From CAWKOH01 sp963851245 (GTDB lineage: Bacteria; Actinomycetota; Acidimicrobiia; Acidimicrobiales; Palsa-688), in the NCBI GenBank assembly GCA_963851245.1, contig CAWKOH010000003.1, positions 124,001-188,000 of the forward strand: DNA of 64,000 bases, written 5' to 3'. A program made the position numbers and the translations under genes. This document shows, piece after piece, positions 17,544 to 24,170 of the stretch (its first letter is position 1; each line of letters opens with the position of its first letter). Below the pieces are notes generated by a model that was not told where the DNA came from, did not search any database, and saw only the letters and a program-made list of their open reading frames with translations.

Positions 17544-18523
17544 ACCCCGCCGCGCCCCGTTGGCACCGGTACGCTGCGCAGCACGTCGGCCAGCACGTCG
17601 GGCAGCTCGACGCCGGACACAACTGCCTCGGGCGAGAGCATGAGGCGGTGCTCCACGACCGGCCCGAGCAACGCCTTCACATCGTCAGGGATCACATACT
17701 CGCGACTCTCCGACGCGGCGTAGGCGCACGCCGCGCGCTGAATGGCCAGCGCGGCCCGCGGTGACATTCCGAGCGACAGAGCTGGGTGATCTCTGGTAGC
17801 GGTGGCCAAATCGACTATGTAGCCCTTGATGGCCGTGGCGACGTGGATCTCGTTGGCCAGGTCGACCATGGCCGGAATGGCGCCTTCTCCCGCTACCACC
17901 GGCAGGTCCTCCGGCAGCGTGGTCTTCCCGTAGAGGTCGAGCATCTCGACTTCGGCGTTGCGGTCGGGATAGCCCATTCGGATCCGCAGAAGGAACCGGT
18001 CCAGCTGGCTCTCCGGAAGCGGGTAGGTGCCCTCGTGTTCGACCGGGTTCTGCGTGGCTATGACCAGGAACGGGGACGGAAGGAAGTGGGTCACGTTGTC
18101 CACCGTCACCTGTCCTTCCTGCATGGCCTCGAGGAGGGCCGACTGCGTCTTCGGCGATGCCCGGTTGATCTCATCACCGAGGACGACGTTGGCGAATACC
18201 GGGCCCGGGCGAAAGGTGAAGGTCGAACTGGCCCGGTCGAAGACACTGGTTCCGGTCACATCCGAAGGTAAGAGGTCCGGAGTGAACTGTATGCGCCGGC
18301 AGTCCAGGTCGAAAGAACGGGCCAGAGCCTTCGCCAGCGTCGTCTTCCCAACCCCGGGGACATCCTCGAGAAGGAGGTGACCCTCCGACACCAGGCACAC
18401 AAGGGCCAGGCGGGTGACTTCGCTCTTGCCCTGGATCACCCTTGAGACATTGGAGACGATGGTATCGAAAGTATCGACAAAGGAACCGACTAGGGATGCC
18501 TTGGCCGCCTCTTGTCTCGACAT
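17540..18523 (-). CDS. MoxR-family AAA+ ATPase
   Basis: 327-residue AAA+ ATPase with Walker A GVGKTT in EDVPGVGKTTLAKALA, Walker B LGDEINRA, and sensor-type segments ATQNPVEHEGTYPLPESQLDRF. MoxR proteins act as chaperones for their neighbours, here DUF58 and TgpA encoded downstream. The ATG at 18523 has GGAGGATCC directly before it; an upstream in-frame extension of 30 residues is not needed. It is divergent from the ROK gene with only 35 bases between, so the two promoters must overlap. Confidence 0.94.
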   Translation of the reverse strand: MSRQEAAKASLVGSFVDTFDTIVSNVSRVIQGKSEVTRLALVCLVSEGHLLLEDVPGVGKTTLAKALARSFDLDCRRIQFTPDLLPSDVTGTSVFDRASSTFTFRPGPVFANVVLGDEINRASPKTQSALLEAMQEGQVTVDNVTHFLPSPFLVIATQNPVEHEGTYPLPESQLDRFLLRIRMGYPDRNAEVEMLDLYGKTTLPEDLPVVAGEGAIPAMVDLANEIHVATAIKGYIVDLATATRDHPALSLGMSPRAALAIQRAACAYAASESREYVIPDDVKALLGPVVEHRLMLSPEAVVSGVELPDVLADVLRSVPVPTGRGGV

Positions 18524-18558
18524 GGATCCTCCACGAACCTCTGACCCGGTAGCGTAGC

Positions 18559-19455
18559 GTGCCTGAAATGCAACAATTCCGTGCCCGCACCTACCCCGGC
18601 GAGGTACTTGCAATCGACATCGGGGGCACGAAAATGGCCATCGGGTTGGTCCGCGGCGACGGGGAACTCCGTTGGTCTGCCCGAGCGCTGACCCCGCCGG
18701 GCGGCACCTCGGCTGAGTTGTGGGGCTCGCTTGCTGCGCTGGTCGCCGGCCTTCCCGCCGATGCCAGCCCAGCAGGGTGCGGCGTCGGCTGCGGAGGACC
18801 GATGAGCCGCGATGGCGACCGTGTGTCGCCCCTCAACATCCCCGGATGGCGCGACTTCCCCTTCCGCGCCCGGCTGACGGAGTTCACCGGCCTGGCAACG
18901 TGGGTCGACAACGACGCCAAGGCGCTCGCTCTTGCAGAAGGATGGGTCGGAGAAGCGGCCGGACATTCGAACTATCTGTCGATGGTCGTCTCCACCGGAG
19001 TCGGAGGCGGCATCGTGCTGGACGGAAGGCTGCTCGAAGGCGAATCCGGTAACGCCGGCCATATCGGCCACGTCATAGTCGAGCCGGAAGGGCGGCAGTG
19101 CGGGTGCGGAGCCAGAGGATGTCTCGAAGCCGAGGCTTCCGGGAGGGCCATTGCGGCCCGCACGGGGGCCGACCCCGCCGCGGCCGGCCCTGAGGTGATT
19201 GACAGAACGGGCCGCCTGGTGGGCCGGGCCGTGGCCACAGTGGCCAACCTGCTCGACCTTCAGCTGGCGACCGTGGCCGGTTCCGTCGCTCTCGGGTTCG
19301 GAGCCCCCTTCTTCGCGGCGGCCCAGAAGGAGCTGTCCGATCGGGCCCGCCTGTCCTTCTCGTCTTCGTGCCGGATCGCTCCTAGCTGCCTCGGCTCCAC
19401 GGGCCCGCTCGTCGGGGCGGCCGCCGTTGGACTCAAGGGGCTCGCCGGTGCCTAG
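18559..19455 (+). CDS. ROK-family sugar kinase (glucokinase-like)
   Basis: 298 residues. The N-terminal phosphate-binding motif IDIGGTKMAIGLV (about 18) and the zinc-binding ROK signature (His in GHVIVEPEG, then CGCGARGCLE) are complete, and VDNDAKALALAEG contains the catalytic Asp region. These support a kinase rather than a DNA-binding ROK repressor, since there is no N-terminal helix-turn-helix. Glucokinase is the usual actinobacterial activity, but N-acetyl-sugar kinases share these motifs. GTG 18559 or ATG 18568 could be the start. It overlaps the next small gene by 8 bases. Confidence 0.88.
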   Translation: MPEMQQFRARTYPGEVLAIDIGGTKMAIGLVRGDGELRWSARALTPPGGTSAELWGSLAALVAGLPADASPAGCGVGCGGPMSRDGDRVSPLNIPGWRDFPFRARLTEFTGLATWVDNDAKALALAEGWVGEAAGHSNYLSMVVSTGVGGGIVLDGRLLEGESGNAGHIGHVIVEPEGRQCGCGARGCLEAEASGRAIAARTGADPAAAGPEVIDRTGRLVGRAVATVANLLDLQLATVAGSVALGFGAPFFAAAQKELSDRARLSFSSSCRIAPSCLGSTGPLVGAAAVGLKGLAGA

Positions 19456-19696
19456 GGCCAGAATCCCCCTTCGAGCTATCGCAGCGCTCGCCGCCCGCCC
19501 GCGGCTGTGGCCGGCACTGGCCAGGCTGGTGCCGACTCGCTGGTGGCGGCGTTGGCCCCCCATGCCGTTCCCACCGGCGGAGTACCTGCGATTCCGGACG
19601 CAGACCATGTATGGAGACCACGGTGCTTCCCTCGATCCCGAGGACTTGATCGCCTACCTGGAGTGGTGTCGCCGTATGGGACCCCGGGCGAGGTAA
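19448..19696 (+). CDS. Small conserved-looking protein, unknown function
   Basis: 82 residues starting at GTG 19448 inside the end of the ROK gene. The N-terminal half is basic and tryptophan-rich (LWPALARLVPTRWWRRWPP); the second half contains PAEYLRFRTQTMYGD and ends in DLIAYLEWCRRMG. The PxxYLRFR...YG...DL..YLxWCR pattern resembles short proteins I have seen in other actinobacteria, but no function is known to me. Translational coupling to the ROK kinase is likely from the 8-base overlap. A soluble peripheral protein with an amphipathic basic N-terminus is plausible. Confidence 0.65.
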   Translation: MPRARIPLRAIAALAARPRLWPALARLVPTRWWRRWPPMPFPPAEYLRFRTQTMYGDHGASLDPEDLIAYLEWCRRMGPRAR

Positions 19697-19787
19697 CGTC
19701 AGGCCGTGCTGTGCAGCAAAGAGGGGTCGGCCGGCCAAGTGGTCGCTGTAGGGCGGCGGCGACAAGGGCGTTAGGGGGCGGGAGGCG

Positions 19788-20300
19788 ATGACACAGGCCC
19801 TCGTGCTCAACGCCACCTACGAACCGCTGTGCGTGGTCTCGACCCGGAGGGCCCTGGTGCTCCTCATCGATGAGAAGGCCGAACTGCTTCATTCAACCGA
19901 GCGCATGTTCAGAGCCGAGCGAGTTGCCTTCGCCGAGCCCTCGGTTGTCCGCTTGTGGCACTTCGTGAAGGTGCCCTATCAGGCCCGGATCGCGCTCAAC
20001 CGGCGGGCCGTCTTCGCCCGGGACGGCCATCGCTGCCAGTACTGCGGCGACTCCGCCGAGAACATCGACCACGTGATCCCCCGCAGCAAAGGGGGTCTGC
20101 ACTCCTGGGAGAATGTGGTGGCGTCGTGCCGACCGTGTAATGCCCGCAAGCGGGATCGCCTGCTCGAGGACAGCGGCATGCGCCTGCGCCGGCCGCCATC
20201 GGTGCCCCGGCAGCGGACGTTCATTCTGGTTGCCAGCGGGGTCATCAGGTCCGAGTGGGAGCCATATCTGGGGCAGAGCTCCGCCAGCCTGTCGGCCTGA
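19788..20300 (+). CDS. HNH endonuclease family protein
   Basis: 170 residues with an N-terminal beta-rich region (ALVLNATYEPLCVVSTRRA) and a C-terminal HNH nuclease fold: CQYCG (zinc), NIDHVIPRSKGGLHSWENVV (catalytic His and Asn) and CRPCNARKRD (second zinc pair). This stand-alone type is widespread in actinobacteria outside restriction or mobile systems; its role is unknown. ATG start at 19788; it ends two bases before the TTG of the next gene. Confidence 0.9.
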   Translation: MTQALVLNATYEPLCVVSTRRALVLLIDEKAELLHSTERMFRAERVAFAEPSVVRLWHFVKVPYQARIALNRRAVFARDGHRCQYCGDSAENIDHVIPRSKGGLHSWENVVASCRPCNARKRDRLLEDSGMRLRRPPSVPRQRTFILVASGVIRSEWEPYLGQSSASLSA

Positions 20301-20302
20301 CC

Positions 20303-21106
20303 TTGTCCACATGGGAATGGCAGCTCGAGTTCGAGCGCGGCCCGGCGGGGGCGCTTCACGAGCGATCGGCTGACCTGATCGCCGGTGTTGCAGGTGCTGG
20401 CGGCCCGGCTGGGGCTGGCGGCGATAGCAGGGGTGCCAGCGATCGCAAGGATGGCGTCGATGCCGACACCGCCGCCGGGAGCGGGCGGCTGGTGCGGGTG
20501 CTGGAAGCCTCAGAGCCGGCCCTCGTCCTCGGGAGCGCCCAGCGCCACAGCGATGTCGACGCTGCCGCGGCCCGGCGCGCCGGCGTGGAAGTGGTGCGCC
20601 GGAGAAGCGGGGGCGGCGCCGTTCTGGTGGGTCCGGGGCAGGTCCTCTGGGTAGACCTGGCCATCCGCGCCGGCGACCCGTTGTGGGATCAGGACGTCAG
20701 CCGGGCGGCATGGTGGGTGGGTGACGCATGGGCCGCCGCGATCGATGCCGCCTCCCTCGGTCCCTGCACGGTATGGAAGTCCGCCATGAAGGCCAGCCGC
20801 TGGTCCGGCCGGATCTGCTTCGCCGGCATCGGACCCGGCGAGGTTCTCGTCAGCGATCAGAAAGTCGTCGGCCTTTCTCAACGCCGCACCCGTCATGCCG
20901 CTTTGTTTCAGACGGCGGCCCTGCTTACCTGGGAGCCCACTTCGATGGTGGGGCTTCTGGACCTGGACCAGGACGAGGCTGCGGCTGCGGTGGCCAGCCT
21001 GTCCCAGGCGGCACGCGCGCTTGGTGCGGACCATGCGAGGGCCCTTCTGGAAGGGCTCCGGGGGGCCCTCGGGCGTTACGGCCCCGTCGTGGGGCCGCCG
21101 GCGTAA
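20303..21106 (+). CDS. Lipoate-protein ligase A / BPL_LPL-fold protein
   Basis: 267 residues from TTG 20303, two bases after the HNH stop. The biotin/lipoyl-ligase fold is recognised from RRRSGGGAVLVGPGQVLWVDLAI and DQKVVGLSQRRTRHAALFQ, the latter supplying the expected lysine. Typical members attach lipoate or octanoate to E2 domains, or act as amidotransferases. An internal stretch (about 30-60) rich in Gly, Ala and Asp is unusual for a ligase and may be a flexible loop. Without a lipA or lipB neighbour the exact reaction is open. Confidence 0.78.
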   Translation: MSTWEWQLEFERGPAGALHERSADLIAGVAGAGGPAGAGGDSRGASDRKDGVDADTAAGSGRLVRVLEASEPALVLGSAQRHSDVDAAAARRAGVEVVRRRSGGGAVLVGPGQVLWVDLAIRAGDPLWDQDVSRAAWWVGDAWAAAIDAASLGPCTVWKSAMKASRWSGRICFAGIGPGEVLVSDQKVVGLSQRRTRHAALFQTAALLTWEPTSMVGLLDLDQDEAAAAVASLSQAARALGADHARALLEGLRGALGRYGPVVGPPA

Positions 21107-21107
21107 A

Positions 21108-21120
21108 GCCCGTTGCGGGC
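21108..21120 (+). terminator. Short hairpin after the lipoate-ligase-like gene
   Basis: GCCCG-TTG-CGGGC starts one base after the TAA stop. It is a 5-bp GC stem without a T tract, so a weak terminator at best. Confidence 0.4.
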
Positions 21121-21265
21121 GCTGCCTCCGTGACGGGCGAGAGGCTCATGGCGGGCTAACTGGTTTCGCCTTGCCGCCTTGTCGCCTTGTCGGCGCCGGC
21201 GGGCGTTGGAGTGCTGACCGGGCGGCGGCGTCGAGGACGGGTCGGCTCATGCCGGTTCGGGTATT

Positions 21266-21347
21266 CTCGGTGCCATTTTGTATTCTCGGTGTCAATAGAG
21301 CACTTTTCAGTGCCACATTGACACCCAGAACGGGAGATGGCACCGAG
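21266..21347. repeat. Nested three-tier palindrome
   Basis: Three stems lie one inside another: CTCGGTGCCAT (21266-21276) with ATGGCACCGAG (21337-21347); GGTGTCAAT (21288-21296) with ATTGACACC (21317-21325); and GCACT (21300-21304) with AGTGC (21309-21313) around TTTC. TATTCTCGGTG also occurs twice as a direct repeat (21262 and 21281). No coding frame fits it. The TGTCAAT/ATTGACA arms recall ends of actinobacterial insertion sequences, so a relic or miniature element is possible. Confidence 0.75.
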
Positions 21348-21660
21348 ACGCGGGTCGACCCCTGGTGCAGCGACTTCTTCCGCCATCCTTCCCGTCACCG
21401 TTGACCGCGCGATCGACGCCGGCGCCCCGCCCCACCCCTGCCCCCTCCCCGTCGACGCCCCCCTCTCCCTCGACGCCGCCCCTCTCCCTCGACGCCGCCC
21501 CCTCTCGTCCCACCCCGACCCCCCTGAGGACCCACCCCGCCCCACCCCAGGCCGTCGAGTCCCGGGTCGCCCTTCCTATCGCTGCCTGGGCGCCTTATAC
21601 GGCTCCCGGCCGCGCCCCGGAGTGACCGCCGGCCAACCCCCGTAGGCGATTCAAGAGCAC
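21348..21660. other. C-rich low-complexity intergenic stretch
   Basis: The plus strand is dominated by CCCC and CCT runs. Short open frames on both strands are proline- or glycine-rich translations of this composition and show no family motif. I see no gene here; the only structure is the short tandem repeat listed separately. Confidence 0.6.
21453..21508 (+). repeat. 18-19-bp tandem repeat, three copies
   Basis: Three successive copies beginning CGACGCC at 21453, 21471 and 21490, each followed by a CCCCTCTCCCT-like stretch. The copies differ slightly in C-run length. Confidence 0.65.
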
Positions 21661-21708
21661 CGGGTCGCCATTTTCGGCGTCAAACGCGGCCGGTTGTGGT
21701 CAGAATGG

Positions 21709-21750
21709 TTGACAGTGGGGGGATCAACCCATATAGTGGGGAAAAGTGGC
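21709..21750 (+). promoter_or_regulatory. mraZ promoter with overlapping MraZ-box-like GTGGG repeats
   Basis: TTGACA (21709-21714) and TATAGT (21732-21737) are spaced by exactly 17 bases, a near-consensus housekeeping promoter. GTGGG cores occur at 21715 (directly after the -35), at 21736 (overlapping the -10) and, as GTGGC, at 21746; the last two are 10 bases apart. MraZ proteins bind direct GTGGG/TGGGN repeats with about one-turn spacing before mraZ, so autorepression by promoter occlusion is likely. Confidence 0.8.
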
Positions 21751-21799
21751 GCGAAGGGGAGGGGATCCCACAGCCACAGAGGGACGGAGTCAGTGAGAA

Positions 21800-22282
21800 G
21801 TGGCGAGCCGATTTGTTGGGAGGTACGAGCACTCCCTGGACGGGAAGGGCCGGGTGATCCTCCCAGCGCGCTTCCGGGCCAACTTCGACACCCTCGCCTT
21901 CGTCTGCAAGCACGAGGAAGGGTGCCTGGCCATCTGGACTCCGGAAGCCTTCGACCAGAAGGCGGAGGAGATGGCCCTTCTTCTGAGCGGCACTCCCGAA
22001 GAGCGCCAGCGAGCCCGGGCCTGGTCGATGGGATCGGCCGAGGTCGAGATGGACAAGACGGGGCGCGTTGCCATCCCGGCCTACCTGCGGGACTTCGCCC
22101 GTTTGGAGGAAGGGCAGATGGTGCTGGTGCACGGGGCCATCACTCACGTGGAGCTTTGGGATCCGGCCGTGTGGGAGATTCAGGGCGCGCCGGGAGACGC
22201 CAGCCTGGTGGGCTCGGCGATATCCGCCCTGCCTGTTCAGATAGCTGGCGCCGGGGCGCCCCCCGACGATCAAGAAGGGTGA
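21800..22282 (+). CDS. mraZ: Transcriptional regulator MraZ
   Basis: AbrB-like swapped-hairpin DNA-binding protein that autoregulates the dcw operon. It has 160 residues with the two tandem MraZ repeats: GRYEHSLDGKGRVILPARFR at about 7-26 and MDKTGRVAIPAYLRDFA at about 79-95. The DxKGR/DKTGR loops are the expected DNA contacts. The start is GTG 21800, about 60 bases below the -10 element. A roughly 18-residue C-terminal tail follows the second repeat. The GTGA at its stop offers a coupled start for a longer RsmH. Confidence 0.95.
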   Translation: MASRFVGRYEHSLDGKGRVILPARFRANFDTLAFVCKHEEGCLAIWTPEAFDQKAEEMALLLSGTPEERQRARAWSMGSAEVEMDKTGRVAIPAYLRDFARLEEGQMVLVHGAITHVELWDPAVWEIQGAPGDASLVGSAISALPVQIAGAGAPPDDQEG

Positions 22283-22329
22283 CTAGCTACGGAGATTCAC
22301 TGGCTCTTCCAACCTCCTGCAGCAGCGAC

Positions 22330-22401
22330 CGCACGAACAGCACTGCCTGCAAGAACAGCACAGGCCGCACGAACAGCACTGCCTGCAAGAACAGCACAGG
22401 C
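22330..22401 (+). repeat. 36-bp tandem repeat (two copies, each two 18-mers) between mraZ and rsmH
   Basis: Two identical 36-base copies at 22330-22365 and 22366-22401, followed by the first bases of a third. Each consists of two related 18-mers sharing the AGAACAGCA/CGAACAGCA core. In the rsmH frame each unit encodes RTNSTACKNSTG, so the repeat is frame-neutral. Confidence 0.9.
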
Positions 22402-22575
22402 CGCAACCGCGGCCAAAGCACCAACCAATACACGGGCCGGCTCATGCGCAGCCCTTCGACCGGCAGGGTGGAAGTCCCCTTCTCCGCCCGCTTCCGCTCC
22501 GCACGATCGGGGAGAAATCCCGACGGCACGCTGGTCGAGGGGCTGCGGACGGGCCGGCCCGGACGAGAGGCGGCC

Positions 22576-23544
22576 ATGAGCTCTGGACCGCCGTTCGCTC
22601 ATGTGCCCGTCATGGTCGACAACGTCGTCGACCTACTGTTGCCGGTCCCGCCGGGGGTGCTGCTAGACGCCACTCTCGGCGGAGCCGGGCATTCCAGGGT
22701 CGTCCTCGACGCCGCTCCGCAGCTTTCGCTCATCGGGCTTGACCAGGATCCCGAAGCGATTGCGACGTCGAGGAGGGTCCTGGCCTCATATGGCCGGCGG
22801 GCTCGGGTGGAGCAGGCCCGCTTCGATGATCTGGCGGAGGTGCTCGACCGTGTCGGGGTCGACCGTCTCTCCGCCGCCCTGTTCGATCTGGGTGTCAGCT
22901 CGCCTCAGCTGGACCGCCCCGACCGAGGCTTCAGCTATAGATCGGCCGGTCCGCTCGACATGCGCATGGACCCAGGCCGTCCCCTTTCGGCGTCGGACGT
23001 CGTGAACTCCTGGCCCGAGGCGGACCTGGTCCATTTGTTTCGCGCCAACGGCGAGGGGCGCTTCGCCCGCCGGATCGCTCGGTCGATAATCGAGGCCCGG
23101 CCGCTGACCGCGACGACGGAGTTGGCCGAGGTGGTCCGCAGCTCCATTCCAGCTGCCGCCCGGCGCACGGGAGGACATCCGGCCCGCCGGGTTTTCCAAG
23201 CCATTCGCATCGCGGTCAACGCAGAGCTGGACGTGCTGCCGGCCGCCATCGACGCCGCCATTGACCGCCTGGTCGCGGGCGGGAGGTGTGTGGTCCTGTC
23301 GTACCACTCCGGTGAGGACCGGATCGTGAAAGACCGCTTCCGGGTGGCGGCCAGCGGCGGCTGTGTGTGCCCGCCGGGCCTGCCCTGCGTTTGCGGTGCC
23401 GAGCCGGCTGTGCGGCTCCTGACACGGGGGGCCCTGCGCCCGACGGCTCAGGAGATCGCGACGAACCGGCGGGCCGAGAGCGCCCGCCTGCGCGCCGTGG
23501 AGCGGCTCGGGCCGCCCTCGGAACCTTCGAGGCGGTCCTTATGA
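22576..23544 (+). CDS. rsmH: 16S rRNA (cytosine1402-N4)-methyltransferase RsmH (MraW)
   Basis: SAM-dependent methylation of C1402 N4 in 16S rRNA. From ATG 22576 (GAGAGG five bases upstream) it has 322 residues. Motifs: HVPVMVDNVVDLL, the SAM loop LDATLGGAGHS, LIGLDQDPEA, FDLGVSSPQLDRPDRGFSY and LSYHSGEDRIVKDRF. A Cys-rich loop (CVCPPGLPCVCG) precedes the C-terminus, as in relatives. The same frame stays open back to a GTG at 22279 that overlaps the mraZ stop, which would add 99 residues containing the 36-bp repeat; see findings. It overlaps ftsL as ATGA. Confidence 0.95.
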   Translation: MSSGPPFAHVPVMVDNVVDLLLPVPPGVLLDATLGGAGHSRVVLDAAPQLSLIGLDQDPEAIATSRRVLASYGRRARVEQARFDDLAEVLDRVGVDRLSAALFDLGVSSPQLDRPDRGFSYRSAGPLDMRMDPGRPLSASDVVNSWPEADLVHLFRANGEGRFARRIARSIIEARPLTATTELAEVVRSSIPAAARRTGGHPARRVFQAIRIAVNAELDVLPAAIDAAIDRLVAGGRCVVLSYHSGEDRIVKDRFRVAASGGCVCPPGLPCVCGAEPAVRLLTRGALRPTAQEIATNRRAESARLRAVERLGPPSEPSRRSL

Positions 23545-24170
23545 CCCAGATGCTCCTCGAGGAACCCCGCCGCGATGCGTCCCCGCCCCCCAGCGCTCCC
23601 AACGTGCCGGAGCATCTCCGGCCCTCGTCCGTTCGGGCGGCAGCGGTCGCCCGGGTGCTTGGTCTGTCCGCTTCTCCCAACCCGCTCGAAGGTGATGGTC
23701 GCCCACAGCGGCAGAATCACCTTCGAGTCGTCGAGAAGCCGGTCCGGTCCCCGGCCCAGCGGCGCCGCCTGGCCCGCGCCATCCTGCTTGGAGCGGTGGG
23801 CTTGGCCGTCTCGGTCGCCTTTGCCCTCGTCTACCTGCACGTGGTCCTGGCCCAGCGGCAGTTCAAGCTGGATCGCCTCACGACTCAGGTCCAGCAGGAG
23901 CAGGCCACCTATCAGAAGCTTCGCCTCCAGGTGGCAGAGCTCAACTCGCCCCAGCACATCATCGCCACCGCGGAAGGGCAGCTGGGCATGGTCCCGCCCT
24001 CCGGCGTGACCTATCTGACGCCTGCTCCCGGGGTGGTCAGCCAGTCCGGCCTCACCGGCGGATCGGAACCGAGCCTGACCCAATCCGACCCGTCTTCGCC
24101 TGGCGCAAAGGCACCCGCAGGCGACGCCGACTGGCCGAGGATCAAGTCGCAGCTGGCGGGTAGCCCATGA
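23541..24170 (+). CDS. ftsL: Cell division protein FtsL
   Basis: Bitopic divisome protein of 209 residues: a variable cytoplasmic N-terminus (about 1-78), one membrane helix (about 80-101, ILLGAVGLAVSVAFALVYLH), then a periplasmic coiled-coil (about 103-140, RLTTQVQQEQATYQKLRLQV) and a Pro/Ser-rich tail. Sequence identity within the family is low; position between rsmH and ftsI, topology and the LNSPQHIIATAEGQLGMVPP segment make the call. ATG 23541 overlaps the rsmH stop; its own stop overlaps the ftsI ATG. Confidence 0.88.
   Translation: MTQMLLEEPRRDASPPPSAPNVPEHLRPSSVRAAAVARVLGLSASPNPLEGDGRPQRQNHLRVVEKPVRSPAQRRRLARAILLGAVGLAVSVAFALVYLHVVLAQRQFKLDRLTTQVQQEQATYQKLRLQVAELNSPQHIIATAEGQLGMVPPSGVTYLTPAPGVVSQSGLTGGSEPSLTQSDPSSPGAKAPAGDADWPRIKSQLAGSP

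Noticed and set aside
21348..21660. Proline-rich protein gene in the C-rich stretch
   Set aside because: Several frames are open only because of composition; none has a credible start or family pattern.
22330..22401. CRISPR-like repeat
   Set aside because: The two 36-bp copies are directly adjacent with no spacers, so this is a tandem repeat.
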